Assembly: GCA_003216255.1 (NCBI GenBank)
Contig: QCJD01000010.1
Coordinates: 1 to 52,917 of the forward strand
DNA from: Pelagibacteraceae bacterium AG-404-N13
Lineage (GTDB): Bacteria > Pseudomonadota > Alphaproteobacteria > Pelagibacterales > Pelagibacteraceae
Direction of reading: 5' to 3'
Length of the DNA stretch: 52,917 nt
A program made the position numbers and the translations under genes. This document shows positions 35,901 to 44,244 of the stretch, in pieces. The notes under the pieces are model-generated. The model saw only the letters and a program-made list of their open reading frames with translations. It was not told where the DNA came from and searched no databases. The first letter of the stretch is position 1. Each line of letters begins with the position of its first letter.

Positions 35901-36755
35901 TTATCTGTTAATTCCTCGAAGCCTTTCAGATCTTCTTCTCAAAAGTTCAGCGGTAACAAGTATTAAAACAGATAGAATTATTAAACAAGTTGCTACTGCT
36001 AAAATTGTTGGACTTAACTGTTCTCTTAAACCTGTCCACATTTGAATTGGAATAGTTGTTGTTTCTAGGCCAGCTAAAAATAAAACGACAACAACTTCGT
36101 CAAAAGATGTAACAAACGCAAACAAACCTCCAGATATTACTCCTGGTAATATTAGAGGAAGGGTAATTTTCAAAAAAGTATTAACTGGGTTACTTCCTAG
36201 GCTTGCAGCCGCTCTTGTAACACTATGGTCAAATCCTGATAATGTAGCAGTTACTGTAATTACAACAAATGGAGTACCAAGAATAATATGTGCAATAATG
36301 ATACCTAAATGTGTAGCTGCTAAACCTACTTTTGCTATAAAAAAGAAAATAGCAACTCCAGAGATAATAAGTGGAACAATCATTGGTGAAATTAGTGTCG
36401 CCATTATCAAACCTTTGTATGGCATATGTCTACTACTTAATCCTAGTGCAGCAACTGTTCCAAGAATAATTGAACCTATTGTCGCAAATACAGCTATTAT
36501 GAAACTATTTTTTGCAGCTGCGCCCCATGGATTTTTAGTTCCATAAATCATATCTTTATACCATCTTAGAGAAAATGCATCTGGATCAAGTCTTTTCATA
36601 CCATCGGAAAAAACCAAAAACTCTTCTGCATTAAATGAAAGTGGAAATATTACAAACAGAGGAGCAATTAAAAAGAAAAATACACATCCACATATAAACA
36701 AATAAACGTAATGCCAAATTCTATAATGTGGTTCTGTATATTTTGGTAATGCCAT
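35901..36755 (-). CDS. potC: Spermidine/putrescine-type ABC transporter permease (PotC-like)
   Basis: A 284-residue BPD_transp_1 permease with six hydrophobic segments. Family blocks: IAPLFVIFPLSFNAEEFLVF, RWYKDMIYG, LSSRHMPYKGLIMATLISPM, and the EAA loop ASLGSNPVNTFLKITLPLIL. SGGLFAFVTSFDEVVVVLFL is typical of PotC. Forms the inner-membrane channel with the PotB-like protein, whose gene ends two bases upstream. Substrate may be a polyamine, but the operon context suggests other options. Confidence 0.93.
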   Translation of the reverse strand: MALPKYTEPHYRIWHYVYLFICGCVFFFLIAPLFVIFPLSFNAEEFLVFSDGMKRLDPDAFSLRWYKDMIYGTKNPWGAAAKNSFIIAVFATIGSIILGTVAALGLSSRHMPYKGLIMATLISPMIVPLIISGVAIFFFIAKVGLAATHLGIIIAHIILGTPFVVITVTATLSGFDHSVTRAAASLGSNPVNTFLKITLPLILPGVISGGLFAFVTSFDEVVVVLFLAGLETTTIPIQMWTGLREQLSPTILAVATCLIILSVLILVTAELLRRRSERLRGINR

Positions 36756-36757
36756 AT

Positions 36758-38011
36758 CTATCCTAATTTTATATTATCAATTCCTACAAGTTTGTTATAA
36801 ATCCAATAAACAACTAAAACACCTGTTAAAAGCATTAAACCCATTGCTGATGCAAAACTCCAATCTAAAGTTGCTTTCATATGATATGCTATTTGGTTAC
36901 TAATCAAAGTTCCAGATGCTCCACCAACTAGTGCTGGGGTTATGTAATATCCTATAGCAAGTATAAATACTAATAAGCAGCCTGCTCCAATCCCAGGTAT
37001 CGTTAATGGAAAATATATTTTCCAAAAAGCAATAAATGGTGTACCACCAAGTGATTTTCCTGCTCTCATTAAGCTTGGTGAAATAGTTTTCATAACACTA
37101 TAAAGTGGCAAAACCATAAAAGGTAATAAAATTTGTGTCATCGCAACATATGTGCCTGTTTTATTGAACATCATTTCTGGCCTATTGTCGTCTGATACTA
37201 ACCCTATCCAGACAAAAAAATCGTTAACAATTCCTTGTTGCTGTAACAAAATCATCCAGCTTGCTGTTCTAACTAATAACGAAGTCCAAAAAGGTAAAAG
37301 AACGCAAATCATTAGTAAGTTGCTGTATTTCATTGGCAAAGTGGCTAGTAGATGAGCGATCGGATAACCCATTAAAAAACAAAAAACTGTAACAAAAAAA
37401 GCTACCTCTAAAGTTCTTAACCAAAGAATTCTATGAATTCTTCTATCTTCTTCTACTTGTACTATTTTGCCATCTTCATCAAAATACATATCCATACCTT
37501 TTAAATATTTTGCAGCTGTATAAGGAGGCGCGGTTCTTTTTATAGCACGCCAATATTCTACATCTCTAAATCTTTTATGAACTGCCATTATTTGTTCTTT
37601 GGCATTGCCATCCTCGAACTTTTTCATTTTTCTCCATAACTTTTTGAGAATTGTAGTAAATCCGTTTTTTTCTTTATTTAATCTTTGACCCAATTTTCCA
37701 TGCTCTTTCTTCTCTGCCAGGACTCTGTAATCGGCTAAAAAACTTGCGAAAACTTCTTCTGGTGGAAGCTCTTTACCATCCCATGTTTCCATTGCTTTAA
37801 ATGTTTTTGGCAACATGTTAGTAACCATTCTGTCGTCAATACTTCTAGAAAACATTTCTCCTATTGGGAAAATGTAAGTGATGATTATAAAAAATAATAA
37901 TGGGCAGACTAAAAGAAAAGCTTTGATTTTATTTTTCTTCTCAGCTTTCTTTAAACTTACCTCTAGAGGTATGCCATCTGTAGTTAAAATTTTTTGTGTT
38001 TCGCTACTCAT
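36758..38011 (-). CDS. potB: PotB-like ABC transporter permease with long loop after the first helix
   Basis: 417 residues, against about 275-320 for ordinary PotB. The first membrane helix (AFLLVCPLLFFIIITYIFPI) is followed by about 150 mostly charged residues (DGKELPPEEVFASFLADYRV through KKFEDGNAKEQIM and DMYFDEDGKIVQVEEDRRIH) before the remaining five helices. The EAA loop is in AGKSLGGTPFIAFWKIYFPL. The loop should face the periplasm and could help dock the binding protein. Its start lies nine bases after a strong hairpin, leaving no room for a normal ribosome binding site. Confidence 0.92.
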   Translation of the reverse strand: MSSETQKILTTDGIPLEVSLKKAEKKNKIKAFLLVCPLLFFIIITYIFPIGEMFSRSIDDRMVTNMLPKTFKAMETWDGKELPPEEVFASFLADYRVLAEKKEHGKLGQRLNKEKNGFTTILKKLWRKMKKFEDGNAKEQIMAVHKRFRDVEYWRAIKRTAPPYTAAKYLKGMDMYFDEDGKIVQVEEDRRIHRILWLRTLEVAFFVTVFCFLMGYPIAHLLATLPMKYSNLLMICVLLPFWTSLLVRTASWMILLQQQGIVNDFFVWIGLVSDDNRPEMMFNKTGTYVAMTQILLPFMVLPLYSVMKTISPSLMRAGKSLGGTPFIAFWKIYFPLTIPGIGAGCLLVFILAIGYYITPALVGGASGTLISNQIAYHMKATLDWSFASAMGLMLLTGVLVVYWIYNKLVGIDNIKLG

Positions 38012-38019
38012 AAATAAAA

Positions 38020-38044
38020 AGGGCGGTTAATAAATAACCGCCCT
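38020..38044 (-). terminator. GC-rich hairpin between potD and potB (leaky terminator)
   Basis: Arms AGGGCGGTTA / TAACCGCCCT with a five-base loop. On the minus strand it is followed by five T, one A, three T, so it resembles an intrinsic terminator. It begins 36 bases after the potD stop and ends nine bases before the potB start. Its G+C content stands out from its surroundings. It probably raises binding-protein mRNA over permease mRNA. Confidence 0.85.
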
Positions 38045-38080
38045 AAATATAATATATAATTTTAGTCTTTAAAACTTAAA

Positions 38081-39196
38081 TTATAGACCAGCTTTCATAG
38101 CTTCCCATTTTTCACCTAACTCAGTGCCGTTATCAGCCCAGAAGAAAGGATCAACTAAGAAGTAGTTTTTTGTATTTTGTGGTGCTGTTGGCATATGTGG
38201 TACCATGTTAGTTTTACCATCTTTATACCAAGGCTCTCCTGCTTCCATTATTTTGATTGAAGATTTTCTCCAAGGAGCATAAGCAATGTATTTAGCACTT
38301 CCAGCTAACATTTCAGTGTTAGTCATCATAGCAAGTGCTTTTTTAGCATTTGCTTCGTCTGGACCACCTTTTACAAGTGCAAAATATTCATAGTCAAGTC
38401 CTTGCGCATCCCAAACTTGAACGATTGGTGCACCTTCTCCAATAGTAGCATTAAAAAATCTACCATTCCAACCAGTTGCCATAACAACTTCACCGCTCAT
38501 TAACAATTCTGGTGGTTGAGCACCTGCAGACCAAAATACACATCCACCTTTAGGATCTGTGCAAAGTTTTTTGATCTTGTTCATAGCTCTTGTAACACCT
38601 TTTTCAGTATTCAAAGCTTCGTAGATTTTTGCTCCACCTTTACCTGGTTTAATACCATCTGCTGCTAAAGCAATTTCTAAGTTTGTTAAAGCACTTTTGT
38701 AGATAGCTCTTTTTCCAGGAAATTTTTTAGTATTAAAGAAATCTTTTATAGTTTTTGGAGTACCTTTAACATTTTCACTGTTATAAGCGTAGTTCCAAGA
38801 ATATAAAATATTTCCTACCGCACATTTACTAGGCATAGAAGTAAAGAAGTCTTCACTTGCAGGAGTTCCATCTGGAGCCGCTGGGAAGTCTTTGTCAAAA
38901 TCAAATTCAACAAATATACCTTCATCACATCCATTGATTGTGTCAAATGCAAATACATCGATTATATCCCATGTAATCGCACCTGCTTCTTTTTGTGCTT
39001 TAATTTCAGATAATCCACCTGAGTAGTCTACCCAGTTAATTTCAATACCTAGTGCTTTCGCAGTTGGATCACCATAACCTAATTTTTGTGACTCAGTATA
39101 AGCTCCACCCCAAGATGCAACAGTAACTGCATATGAAGATGTTGAAATACTAAGAACAAAAGTTAGGGCTAAAAATAATTTAGCTAATTTTCTCAT
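38081..39196 (-). CDS. potD: Periplasmic binding protein of the spermidine/putrescine class (PotD-like)
   Basis: 371 residues. A signal peptide (MRKLAKLFLALTFVLSISTS, SYA cleavage) is followed by a two-lobed binding fold: VTVASWGGAYTESQKLGYGD, DIIDVFAFDTINGCDEG, LYSWNYAYNSENVKGTPKTI and ALTNLEIALAADGI. SAGAQPPELLMSGEVVMATG is in the hinge region. Aromatic residues in the cleft could hold an organic cation. GGAGG lies four bases before the ATG, and a good promoter lies upstream. It has its own promoter although potA is just upstream in the same direction, as expected for an abundant binding protein. Confidence 0.94.
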   Translation of the reverse strand: MRKLAKLFLALTFVLSISTSSYAVTVASWGGAYTESQKLGYGDPTAKALGIEINWVDYSGGLSEIKAQKEAGAITWDIIDVFAFDTINGCDEGIFVEFDFDKDFPAAPDGTPASEDFFTSMPSKCAVGNILYSWNYAYNSENVKGTPKTIKDFFNTKKFPGKRAIYKSALTNLEIALAADGIKPGKGGAKIYEALNTEKGVTRAMNKIKKLCTDPKGGCVFWSAGAQPPELLMSGEVVMATGWNGRFFNATIGEGAPIVQVWDAQGLDYEYFALVKGGPDEANAKKALAMMTNTEMLAGSAKYIAYAPWRKSSIKIMEAGEPWYKDGKTNMVPHMPTAPQNTKNYFLVDPFFWADNGTELGEKWEAMKAGL

Positions 39197-39200
39197 TTAT

Positions 39201-39205
39201 CCTCC
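39201..39205 (-). promoter_or_regulatory. Strong ribosome binding site of potD
   Basis: GGAGG four bases before the ATG at 39196 on the minus strand. Most genes in this window lack a recognisable Shine-Dalgarno sequence, so this one is notable and fixes the start. Confidence 0.85.
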
Positions 39206-39231
39206 GTTTAAACGTTTTTTTTAAAAAACGG

Positions 39232-39260
39232 ATTACAGCAATATCAGAATTGAGAGTCAA
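39232..39260 (-). promoter_or_regulatory. Sigma-70-type promoter for potD
   Basis: On the minus strand, TTGACT (39260-39255), a 17-base spacer and TGTAAT (39237-39232): one mismatch to consensus in each box at ideal spacing. The expected start of transcription is near 39225, giving a leader of about 30 bases. CCGTTT and AAACGG in that leader could pair weakly just before the ribosome binding site. No known riboswitch shape fits so short a leader. Confidence 0.7.
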
Positions 39261-39314
39261 CAGCTCAATTGTAAATATATCCCGTATTTTTCTATATTAT
39301 TTAAGAATAATTAA

Positions 39315-40403
39315 TTATTTTGGATCAAGAGCTCTAGCATCAAAACTGTTCCAGCCAATTTTAATTTGATTACCTAGCTTTATATCCATTCTTGCAGAAC
39401 TATTTGGCACTTTTAATATAAATTCATGATTATCCAATAAATTTAATCTAACTCTAGTGTGGTCTCCATGATAAATCACCTCTTCAATCTTCCCAGTGAA
39501 TTTATTATCCATTTTATCATCAGGATCAATAATCGCACGTTCTGGTCTTAAAGATACTATACTTTTTTCACCTTTTGATTTTACTCTTATTGGATTTGCT
39601 AATATTTCATCTCCTGAGTTTAATTTTATTTTACATTTTTTTCCTGAGATATCTGCAACCTCGCCTTGGAAGGTATTATTTTCTCCAATAAATTCTGCTA
39701 CAAAAGAATTTACTGGTTCTTCGTATAGCTTATCAGGACTAGATAGTTGTTGTACTTTTCCATCATTGAATACCGCAATTCTATTCGACATTGTTAAAGC
39801 TTCGCTTTGATCATGCGTAACATAAACAACTGTAACTCCAATGCTTTCATGAATGTGTTTAATTTCGTACTGCATGCTTTCTCTTAGATTTTTATCTAAG
39901 GCTCCTAAAGGTTCATCCATTAAAACTACAGCAGGATCAAATACTAATGCTCTTGCAACAGCCACTCTTTGTTGTTGTCCTCCAGATAATTGTCCCGGCA
40001 TTCTACTTCCAAAACCTGATAAAGAAACCATTGATAGAGCTTTTTCTACTTTCTTATCTGTTTCATCTTTTGAAAATTTTCTAACTTTTAATGGAAAAGC
40101 TAAATTTTCATAAACAGTCATATGAGGAAATAAAGCATAGTTTTGAAATACCATTCCAATACCTCTTTTATGAGGAGGAATATTTGAAATAGGGTTTCCA
40201 TCTAAATAAATCTCACCATTAGTTGGAGTTTCAAATCCTGCTAACATCATTAAACATGTAGTTTTACCTGAACCAGATGGTCCAAGCATGGTAATGAATT
40301 CACCTTCGGCAATATCTAAATTTAGATCTTTAACAACCAAAATTTTTCCATCGTAACTTTTGTCAACTTTATCAAATTTTACGAATTCGTTATTTTTTGC
40401 CAT
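39315..40403 (-). CDS. potA: Spermidine/putrescine-type ABC transporter ATPase (PotA-like)
   Basis: 362 residues. ABC domain: Walker A LGPSGSGKTTCLMM, Q-loop VFQNYALFPHMTVYENLAFP, signature LSGGQQQRVAVARAL, Walker B VVLMDEPLGALDKNLR, switch His in YVTHDQSEALTMS. A TOBE-like regulatory domain occupies about 245-362. Energises uptake through PotB/PotC. It precedes potD in the operon and follows the creatinase-fold gene by 45 bases. Confidence 0.95.
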   Translation of the reverse strand: MAKNNEFVKFDKVDKSYDGKILVVKDLNLDIAEGEFITMLGPSGSGKTTCLMMLAGFETPTNGEIYLDGNPISNIPPHKRGIGMVFQNYALFPHMTVYENLAFPLKVRKFSKDETDKKVEKALSMVSLSGFGSRMPGQLSGGQQQRVAVARALVFDPAVVLMDEPLGALDKNLRESMQYEIKHIHESIGVTVVYVTHDQSEALTMSNRIAVFNDGKVQQLSSPDKLYEEPVNSFVAEFIGENNTFQGEVADISGKKCKIKLNSGDEILANPIRVKSKGEKSIVSLRPERAIIDPDDKMDNKFTGKIEEVIYHGDHTRVRLNLLDNHEFILKVPNSSARMDIKLGNQIKIGWNSFDARALDPK

Positions 40404-40448
40404 AAAGAAGTTTTTTAATCATTTGTTTAAATTTTTTGCAATAGTTAA

Positions 40449-41618
40449 TTAGCTTTTAATATGTAATTCTTTTGGAAAATTACAAAATAATTCACTTCCA
40501 CCATCAGTTACCCTGATTGCCTCTGAAGCCTCAACCCCCCAATCACCAAATTGCATTACCGCAATCATGTGAAAACATACATTTTTTTCTAGAACAGTCA
40601 TGTCTCCTTTATATATATTTAAAGTATGCTCACCCCAATCAGGTGGATAGCCAATACCGATTGAATATCCAGTTCTTGATTTTTTTTCTATTCCATATTT
40701 GTCTAAGACTTTCCAAAAAGCTTGAGCTACATCATCTGCGGTATTACCAGGTTTTGTTTGATCAATGCCAGCTTGTAATGCTTCAATTGTTTTATTCATT
40801 GTATCTATTTTTAATTGATCTGGTTTTCCAAGAAGAACGGTACGAGCCATTGGCGCGTGATATCTGTTATAAACGCCTGATAGCTCTATTATTGTAGCTT
40901 CTCCAGTTACAAATTTATCTTGCGTAGCAGTTAAATGAGAAGCGGAAGTTCCTTTACCAGTTGGAAGAAGCGTTGCTATACTAGAATATTCTCCACCGAA
41001 TTCAGGGGTTCCATAAAATAAAGATTTTTGAATTTCTCCAACAGCATCACATTGTCTTGTACCAGGATTGATAACTTCCATTGCGGTTTTCATACCTTTC
41101 TCAGAAATAATTGCTGCAGATTTCATAAAACCTATTTCAGCATCTGATTTTACTAGACGTGCCCAATTAACTAATCTTTCTGAATCTTTAATTTTTGCAT
41201 TAGGTAAACCTTGTTTTATCTTTTCATAGCAAAATGCAGTGAAATAATGAGCATCCATTTCTAATCCAATAGATAGTTTGTCCCATTTTTTTTCCTTAAT
41301 AATTTCAACTAAATAATCATAAGGATGTCTGGGCCATGTGTGTATATAATTTTCATCATACACAATAATATTTTCATTCTTTAAATAAGTTTTAATGTAA
41401 GCCCCGCCAGCATCTTGTGCTCTGACAAAACATAGTGGTTCTTCAGAATTTACATGCACTATTGCACATTGAGCATAATAAAAAGACCAAGCATCATATC
41501 CTGTTAAATAGTTCATATTGTTAGTGTCGTGAGAAATTAAAAGTTCAATCCCTTTTTCTTGCATTGCAGCTTGAACTTTTTTTAATCTTCGCTTGTACTC
41601 GTCTTTGGTAAAAATCAT
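40449..41618 (-). CDS. doeA: Creatinase-fold M24 protein, ectoine hydrolase (DoeA/EutD)-like
   Basis: 389 residues with the two-domain creatinase/aminopeptidase-P fold. The pattern resembles ectoine hydrolases I know: TNNMNYLTGYDAWSFYYAQC, FVRAQDAGGAYIKTY, LEMDAHYFTAFCYEKI, EFGGEYSSIATLLPTGKGTS, TGYSIGIGYPPDWGEHTLNI. The metal-ligand Asp pair of true M24 peptidases is absent: IIELSGVYNRYHAPMARTV has Glu245 and Pro at those places. Reported EutD works without metal. DoeA opens the ectoine ring to N-acetyl-diaminobutyrate. Its neighbour is EutA-like. The partner deacetylase DoeB is not in the window. Other creatinase-like hydrolases cannot be excluded. Confidence 0.72.
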   Translation of the reverse strand: MIFTKDEYKRRLKKVQAAMQEKGIELLISHDTNNMNYLTGYDAWSFYYAQCAIVHVNSEEPLCFVRAQDAGGAYIKTYLKNENIIVYDENYIHTWPRHPYDYLVEIIKEKKWDKLSIGLEMDAHYFTAFCYEKIKQGLPNAKIKDSERLVNWARLVKSDAEIGFMKSAAIISEKGMKTAMEVINPGTRQCDAVGEIQKSLFYGTPEFGGEYSSIATLLPTGKGTSASHLTATQDKFVTGEATIIELSGVYNRYHAPMARTVLLGKPDQLKIDTMNKTIEALQAGIDQTKPGNTADDVAQAFWKVLDKYGIEKKSRTGYSIGIGYPPDWGEHTLNIYKGDMTVLEKNVCFHMIAVMQFGDWGVEASEAIRVTDGGSELFCNFPKELHIKS

Positions 41619-42365
41619 TTAATTTTCTTGGAATAACTTTCCAAATCCCTTAACTGAATTATTTTTATTTATTTTAACTAAGGTATCCCAAATTAATGCT
41701 TGATTGCTAGATAAAACTGTTGTGTTTAGTTTTTTTTCTAACTTATCAATAATTGGTAGAACTGGCAAAGCTGTACAAGAAACAAATAGCGCTTCTGCAC
41801 CATTTAAATCAATTTGAGACAAAACATCGTATAAGTAATTTTGATCAACTTTTCCAATATCGTAATCTGCCTCAATATCAAAATAAGAATTTGAAGTAAC
41901 TTCAAAACCTTCATTTTTAAAATATTCTAGAACTTCGTCATTTAATTTTTTACTATAAGGTGTAAACACATATATTTTTTTAATATTTAATTTTTTTAAA
42001 GCTTTTATTGCTGCACTACTTGGTGTGGTAACATCTGCCATAGGTTTTGCAGCTTTAACTTTTTTTTCAATTGATTCGTATCCGGCAGCAATTGTTCCGG
42101 ATGTACATCCATAAACTACACAATCAATATCTTGATCAGGTAATATGTCTTTAGTAACCTCTGTTACTTTATTAGACATTTTGATTAAGTTTTCTTTTGT
42201 AAGAGGGTTGTAACATTCAATTCTATTAACAAAAAAATCAATATCTCTATCTTTAATAACGTTTATAAAGTCTTTTTCGATCATAAAGTCGCTTGCTAGA
42301 GCAATTAGGCCAACTCTTGGATTAGATTTGTTGATATATTTAGGTTCTATTTTTGTTGAATTCAT
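41619..42365 (-). CDS. eutA: Asp/Glu racemase / maleate isomerase family protein, EutA-like
   Basis: 248 residues of the Asp/Glu/hydantoin racemase superfamily. The two catalytic cysteines are in VVYGCTSGTIAAG and FVSCTALPVLPII. RVGLIALASDFMIEKDFINV and ADVTTPSSAAIKALKKLNIK match the maleate isomerase / arylmalonate decarboxylase branch, to which ectoine-utilisation EutA belongs. It directly precedes the DoeA-like gene with no gap and starts the minus-strand operon. The role of EutA is itself unproven; it is thought to be needed for hydroxyectoine use. Maleate isomerase is an alternative. Confidence 0.7.
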   Translation of the reverse strand: MNSTKIEPKYINKSNPRVGLIALASDFMIEKDFINVIKDRDIDFFVNRIECYNPLTKENLIKMSNKVTEVTKDILPDQDIDCVVYGCTSGTIAAGYESIEKKVKAAKPMADVTTPSSAAIKALKKLNIKKIYVFTPYSKKLNDEVLEYFKNEGFEVTSNSYFDIEADYDIGKVDQNYLYDVLSQIDLNGAEALFVSCTALPVLPIIDKLEKKLNTTVLSSNQALIWDTLVKINKNNSVKGFGKLFQEN

Positions 42366-42425
42366 ATTTTAAAAAGTGAATATATCATAAGTTCTTTAAT
42401 AATCATTAATTTTAAAAATAACTAC

Positions 42426-43298
42426 ATGAATATAAAAGACACCTTAATAGCTTCTTTGGTTCCTATATTTTTAGGTTTTGGTTTTGTTATTGCCAAACCT
42501 GCATTTGAGTCCTTTCCTCCTATTCTTTTAATGGGTATAAGATTTACTTTTGCAGCATCAATTTTGATTTGGTGGTTTCCAATACCTAGAGGATATTTAA
42601 AAAAAATATTTATTGCTTCGTTTATAGCAAATACTTTGCAGTATAGTATTACATACACAGGTTTAAACTACATAGAGGCTTCCTCTGCAGTGTTGTTAGT
42701 TCAGATGGAAGTTCCTTTTGGAGTTATTTTTGCTTATTTTATGCTTAAAGAAAAACCAACCTTAAGAGCTTTGATAGGGATAACAATCGCCTTTATTGGA
42801 GTTTACATTTTGACGGGATCACCTAATTTAGATGGAAAATTTTTTGGTATAGCTTTAACCATTTTAGGATCGGCTATTTGGGCACTTGGTCAGGTTATAG
42901 TTAAACCTTTAAGTAAAGAGATCAACCCATTAGCACTTGTAGCTTGGTTAGCGTTATTTTCAGGACCAATATTAATTTCTTTATCTGCGATAATTGATGG
43001 AAATACAATTAACTACTTAACAAAAGCAAGTTTTGATCATTGGTTGATTGCAATCTATATTGGATTTTTTATGCAACCAATAACTTATAGTTGTTTTTAT
43101 TACGTGTTAAAAAATAACCCATTATACAAAGTGCTCCCTATAGTTACAATGGGAATTCCACCTACAGGTTTGCTGGCGGCCATATTTCTTTTGGGAGAAA
43201 AACCAACTGCAGAATTATTTATTGGAGGAGCAATTATTATTTTTGGTGTGATAATGATAGTATTTACAAAACCTAAAAATGAGGAGGTTAAAAAATGA
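42426..43298 (+). CDS. EamA/DMT superfamily transporter
   Basis: 290 residues, about ten hydrophobic segments in two EamA halves (FLGFGFVIAKPAFESFPPIL; ALTILGSAIWALGQVIVKPL). LVQMEVPFGVIFAYFMLKEK and ATELL-like end blocks are family typical. Usually an exporter of amino acids or metabolites. Divergent from the eutA-like gene with 60 bases between starts. It overlaps the next gene by four bases; GAGGAGG at its 3' end serves as the ribosome binding site of that gene. Confidence 0.92.
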   Translation: MNIKDTLIASLVPIFLGFGFVIAKPAFESFPPILLMGIRFTFAASILIWWFPIPRGYLKKIFIASFIANTLQYSITYTGLNYIEASSAVLLVQMEVPFGVIFAYFMLKEKPTLRALIGITIAFIGVYILTGSPNLDGKFFGIALTILGSAIWALGQVIVKPLSKEINPLALVAWLALFSGPILISLSAIIDGNTINYLTKASFDHWLIAIYIGFFMQPITYSCFYYVLKNNPLYKVLPIVTMGIPPTGLLAAIFLLGEKPTAELFIGGAIIIFGVIMIVFTKPKNEEVKK

Positions 43299-44236
43299 AA
43301 ATAGGCTTTATTGGTTTGGGAAATGTTGGAAGTAAACTTGCAGGAAGTTTATTAAGAAATAAATTTGATTTAACTGTTAGAGACTTAGATCATAATTTAA
43401 CAAAAGATTTTTATGATTTGGGCGCTAAAGTTGCAAGTTCTGCAAAAGAATTAACTGAACAAGTTGATTTAATAATAACATGTCTACCCTCTCCTAAAAT
43501 TTGTGCTGAAGTCATGGAAGGAGAAGATGGAATTTTAAATGGACTTTCAGAGAACAAAATATGGTTGGAAATGAGCACAACAGATGAATCAGAGGTAAAA
43601 AGAATTGGAAAAAAAGTTATCGAAAAAAAAGCCATTCCTTTAGATGGGCCTGTTAGTGGTGGTTGTCATAGAGCTGCTACTGGAAATATTGCAATTTTCG
43701 TAGGTGGAGAAAGAAGTGCTTTTGATAAAATTTTACCAGTTTTAACTATCATGGGAAGAAAAGTTTTATATACTGGAGAGCTTGGATCTGCATCAATTTT
43801 GAAAGTTATAACTAATTATCTTGCTTCAGTTCATTTAGTTGCTTTAGGAGAAGCTTGGACAGTTGCCAAAAAATCAAATCTAGATCTTTCTAAAGTTTAT
43901 AAGGGTATAGCAGTATCTTCAGGAAATTCTTTTGTTCATGAAACAGAAAGCCAAGTTATTTTAAATGGATCTTATAATATTAATTTTACAATGGATTTAG
44001 TACTAAAAGATACAAGTTTATTTGATCAATTGGCAAAAAAATTAAAAGCGCCATTAGAAATTTCTCCAAAAGTTGTAGAAATTTTTAAAGATGGAAAAGA
44101 AAAATATGGTTCAAGAGCTTGGTCATCTATGATTGTAAAAAGAATGGAGGACCTAAATAACATTAATTTTAGAGCTGATGGTTTTCCAGGAGAACTAGTA
44201 GATAATGAAGTTGAACAGAAGGGTTATGAATTATAA
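43295..44236 (+). CDS. 3-hydroxyisobutyrate-dehydrogenase-family oxidoreductase
   Basis: 313 residues. NAD(P) motif IGFIGLGNVGSKLAGSLL, substrate loop LDGPVSGGCHRAATGN, catalytic Lys in ILKVITNYLASVHL, and the C-terminal NFTMDLVLKDTSLFDQLAKK. Family reactions include 3-hydroxyisobutyrate, tartronate semialdehyde and gamma-hydroxybutyrate oxidoreduction. Glyoxylate arising from the allantoin operon would suit tartronate semialdehyde reductase, but a glyoxylate carboligase is not evident here. A good ribosome binding site (GAGGAGG) precedes the start. Confidence 0.9.
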   Translation: MKIGFIGLGNVGSKLAGSLLRNKFDLTVRDLDHNLTKDFYDLGAKVASSAKELTEQVDLIITCLPSPKICAEVMEGEDGILNGLSENKIWLEMSTTDESEVKRIGKKVIEKKAIPLDGPVSGGCHRAATGNIAIFVGGERSAFDKILPVLTIMGRKVLYTGELGSASILKVITNYLASVHLVALGEAWTVAKKSNLDLSKVYKGIAVSSGNSFVHETESQVILNGSYNINFTMDLVLKDTSLFDQLAKKLKAPLEISPKVVEIFKDGKEKYGSRAWSSMIVKRMEDLNNINFRADGFPGELVDNEVEQKGYEL

Positions 44237-44244
44237 AAATTTAT

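Noticed and set aside
39197-39314. Riboswitch in the potD leader
   Set aside because: The predicted leader is only about 30 bases with one weak stem; no known aptamer pattern.
40449-41618. DMSP lyase DddP (also M24 fold)
   Set aside because: Length and motif pattern fit ectoine hydrolase better and the metal ligands expected in DddP are missing.
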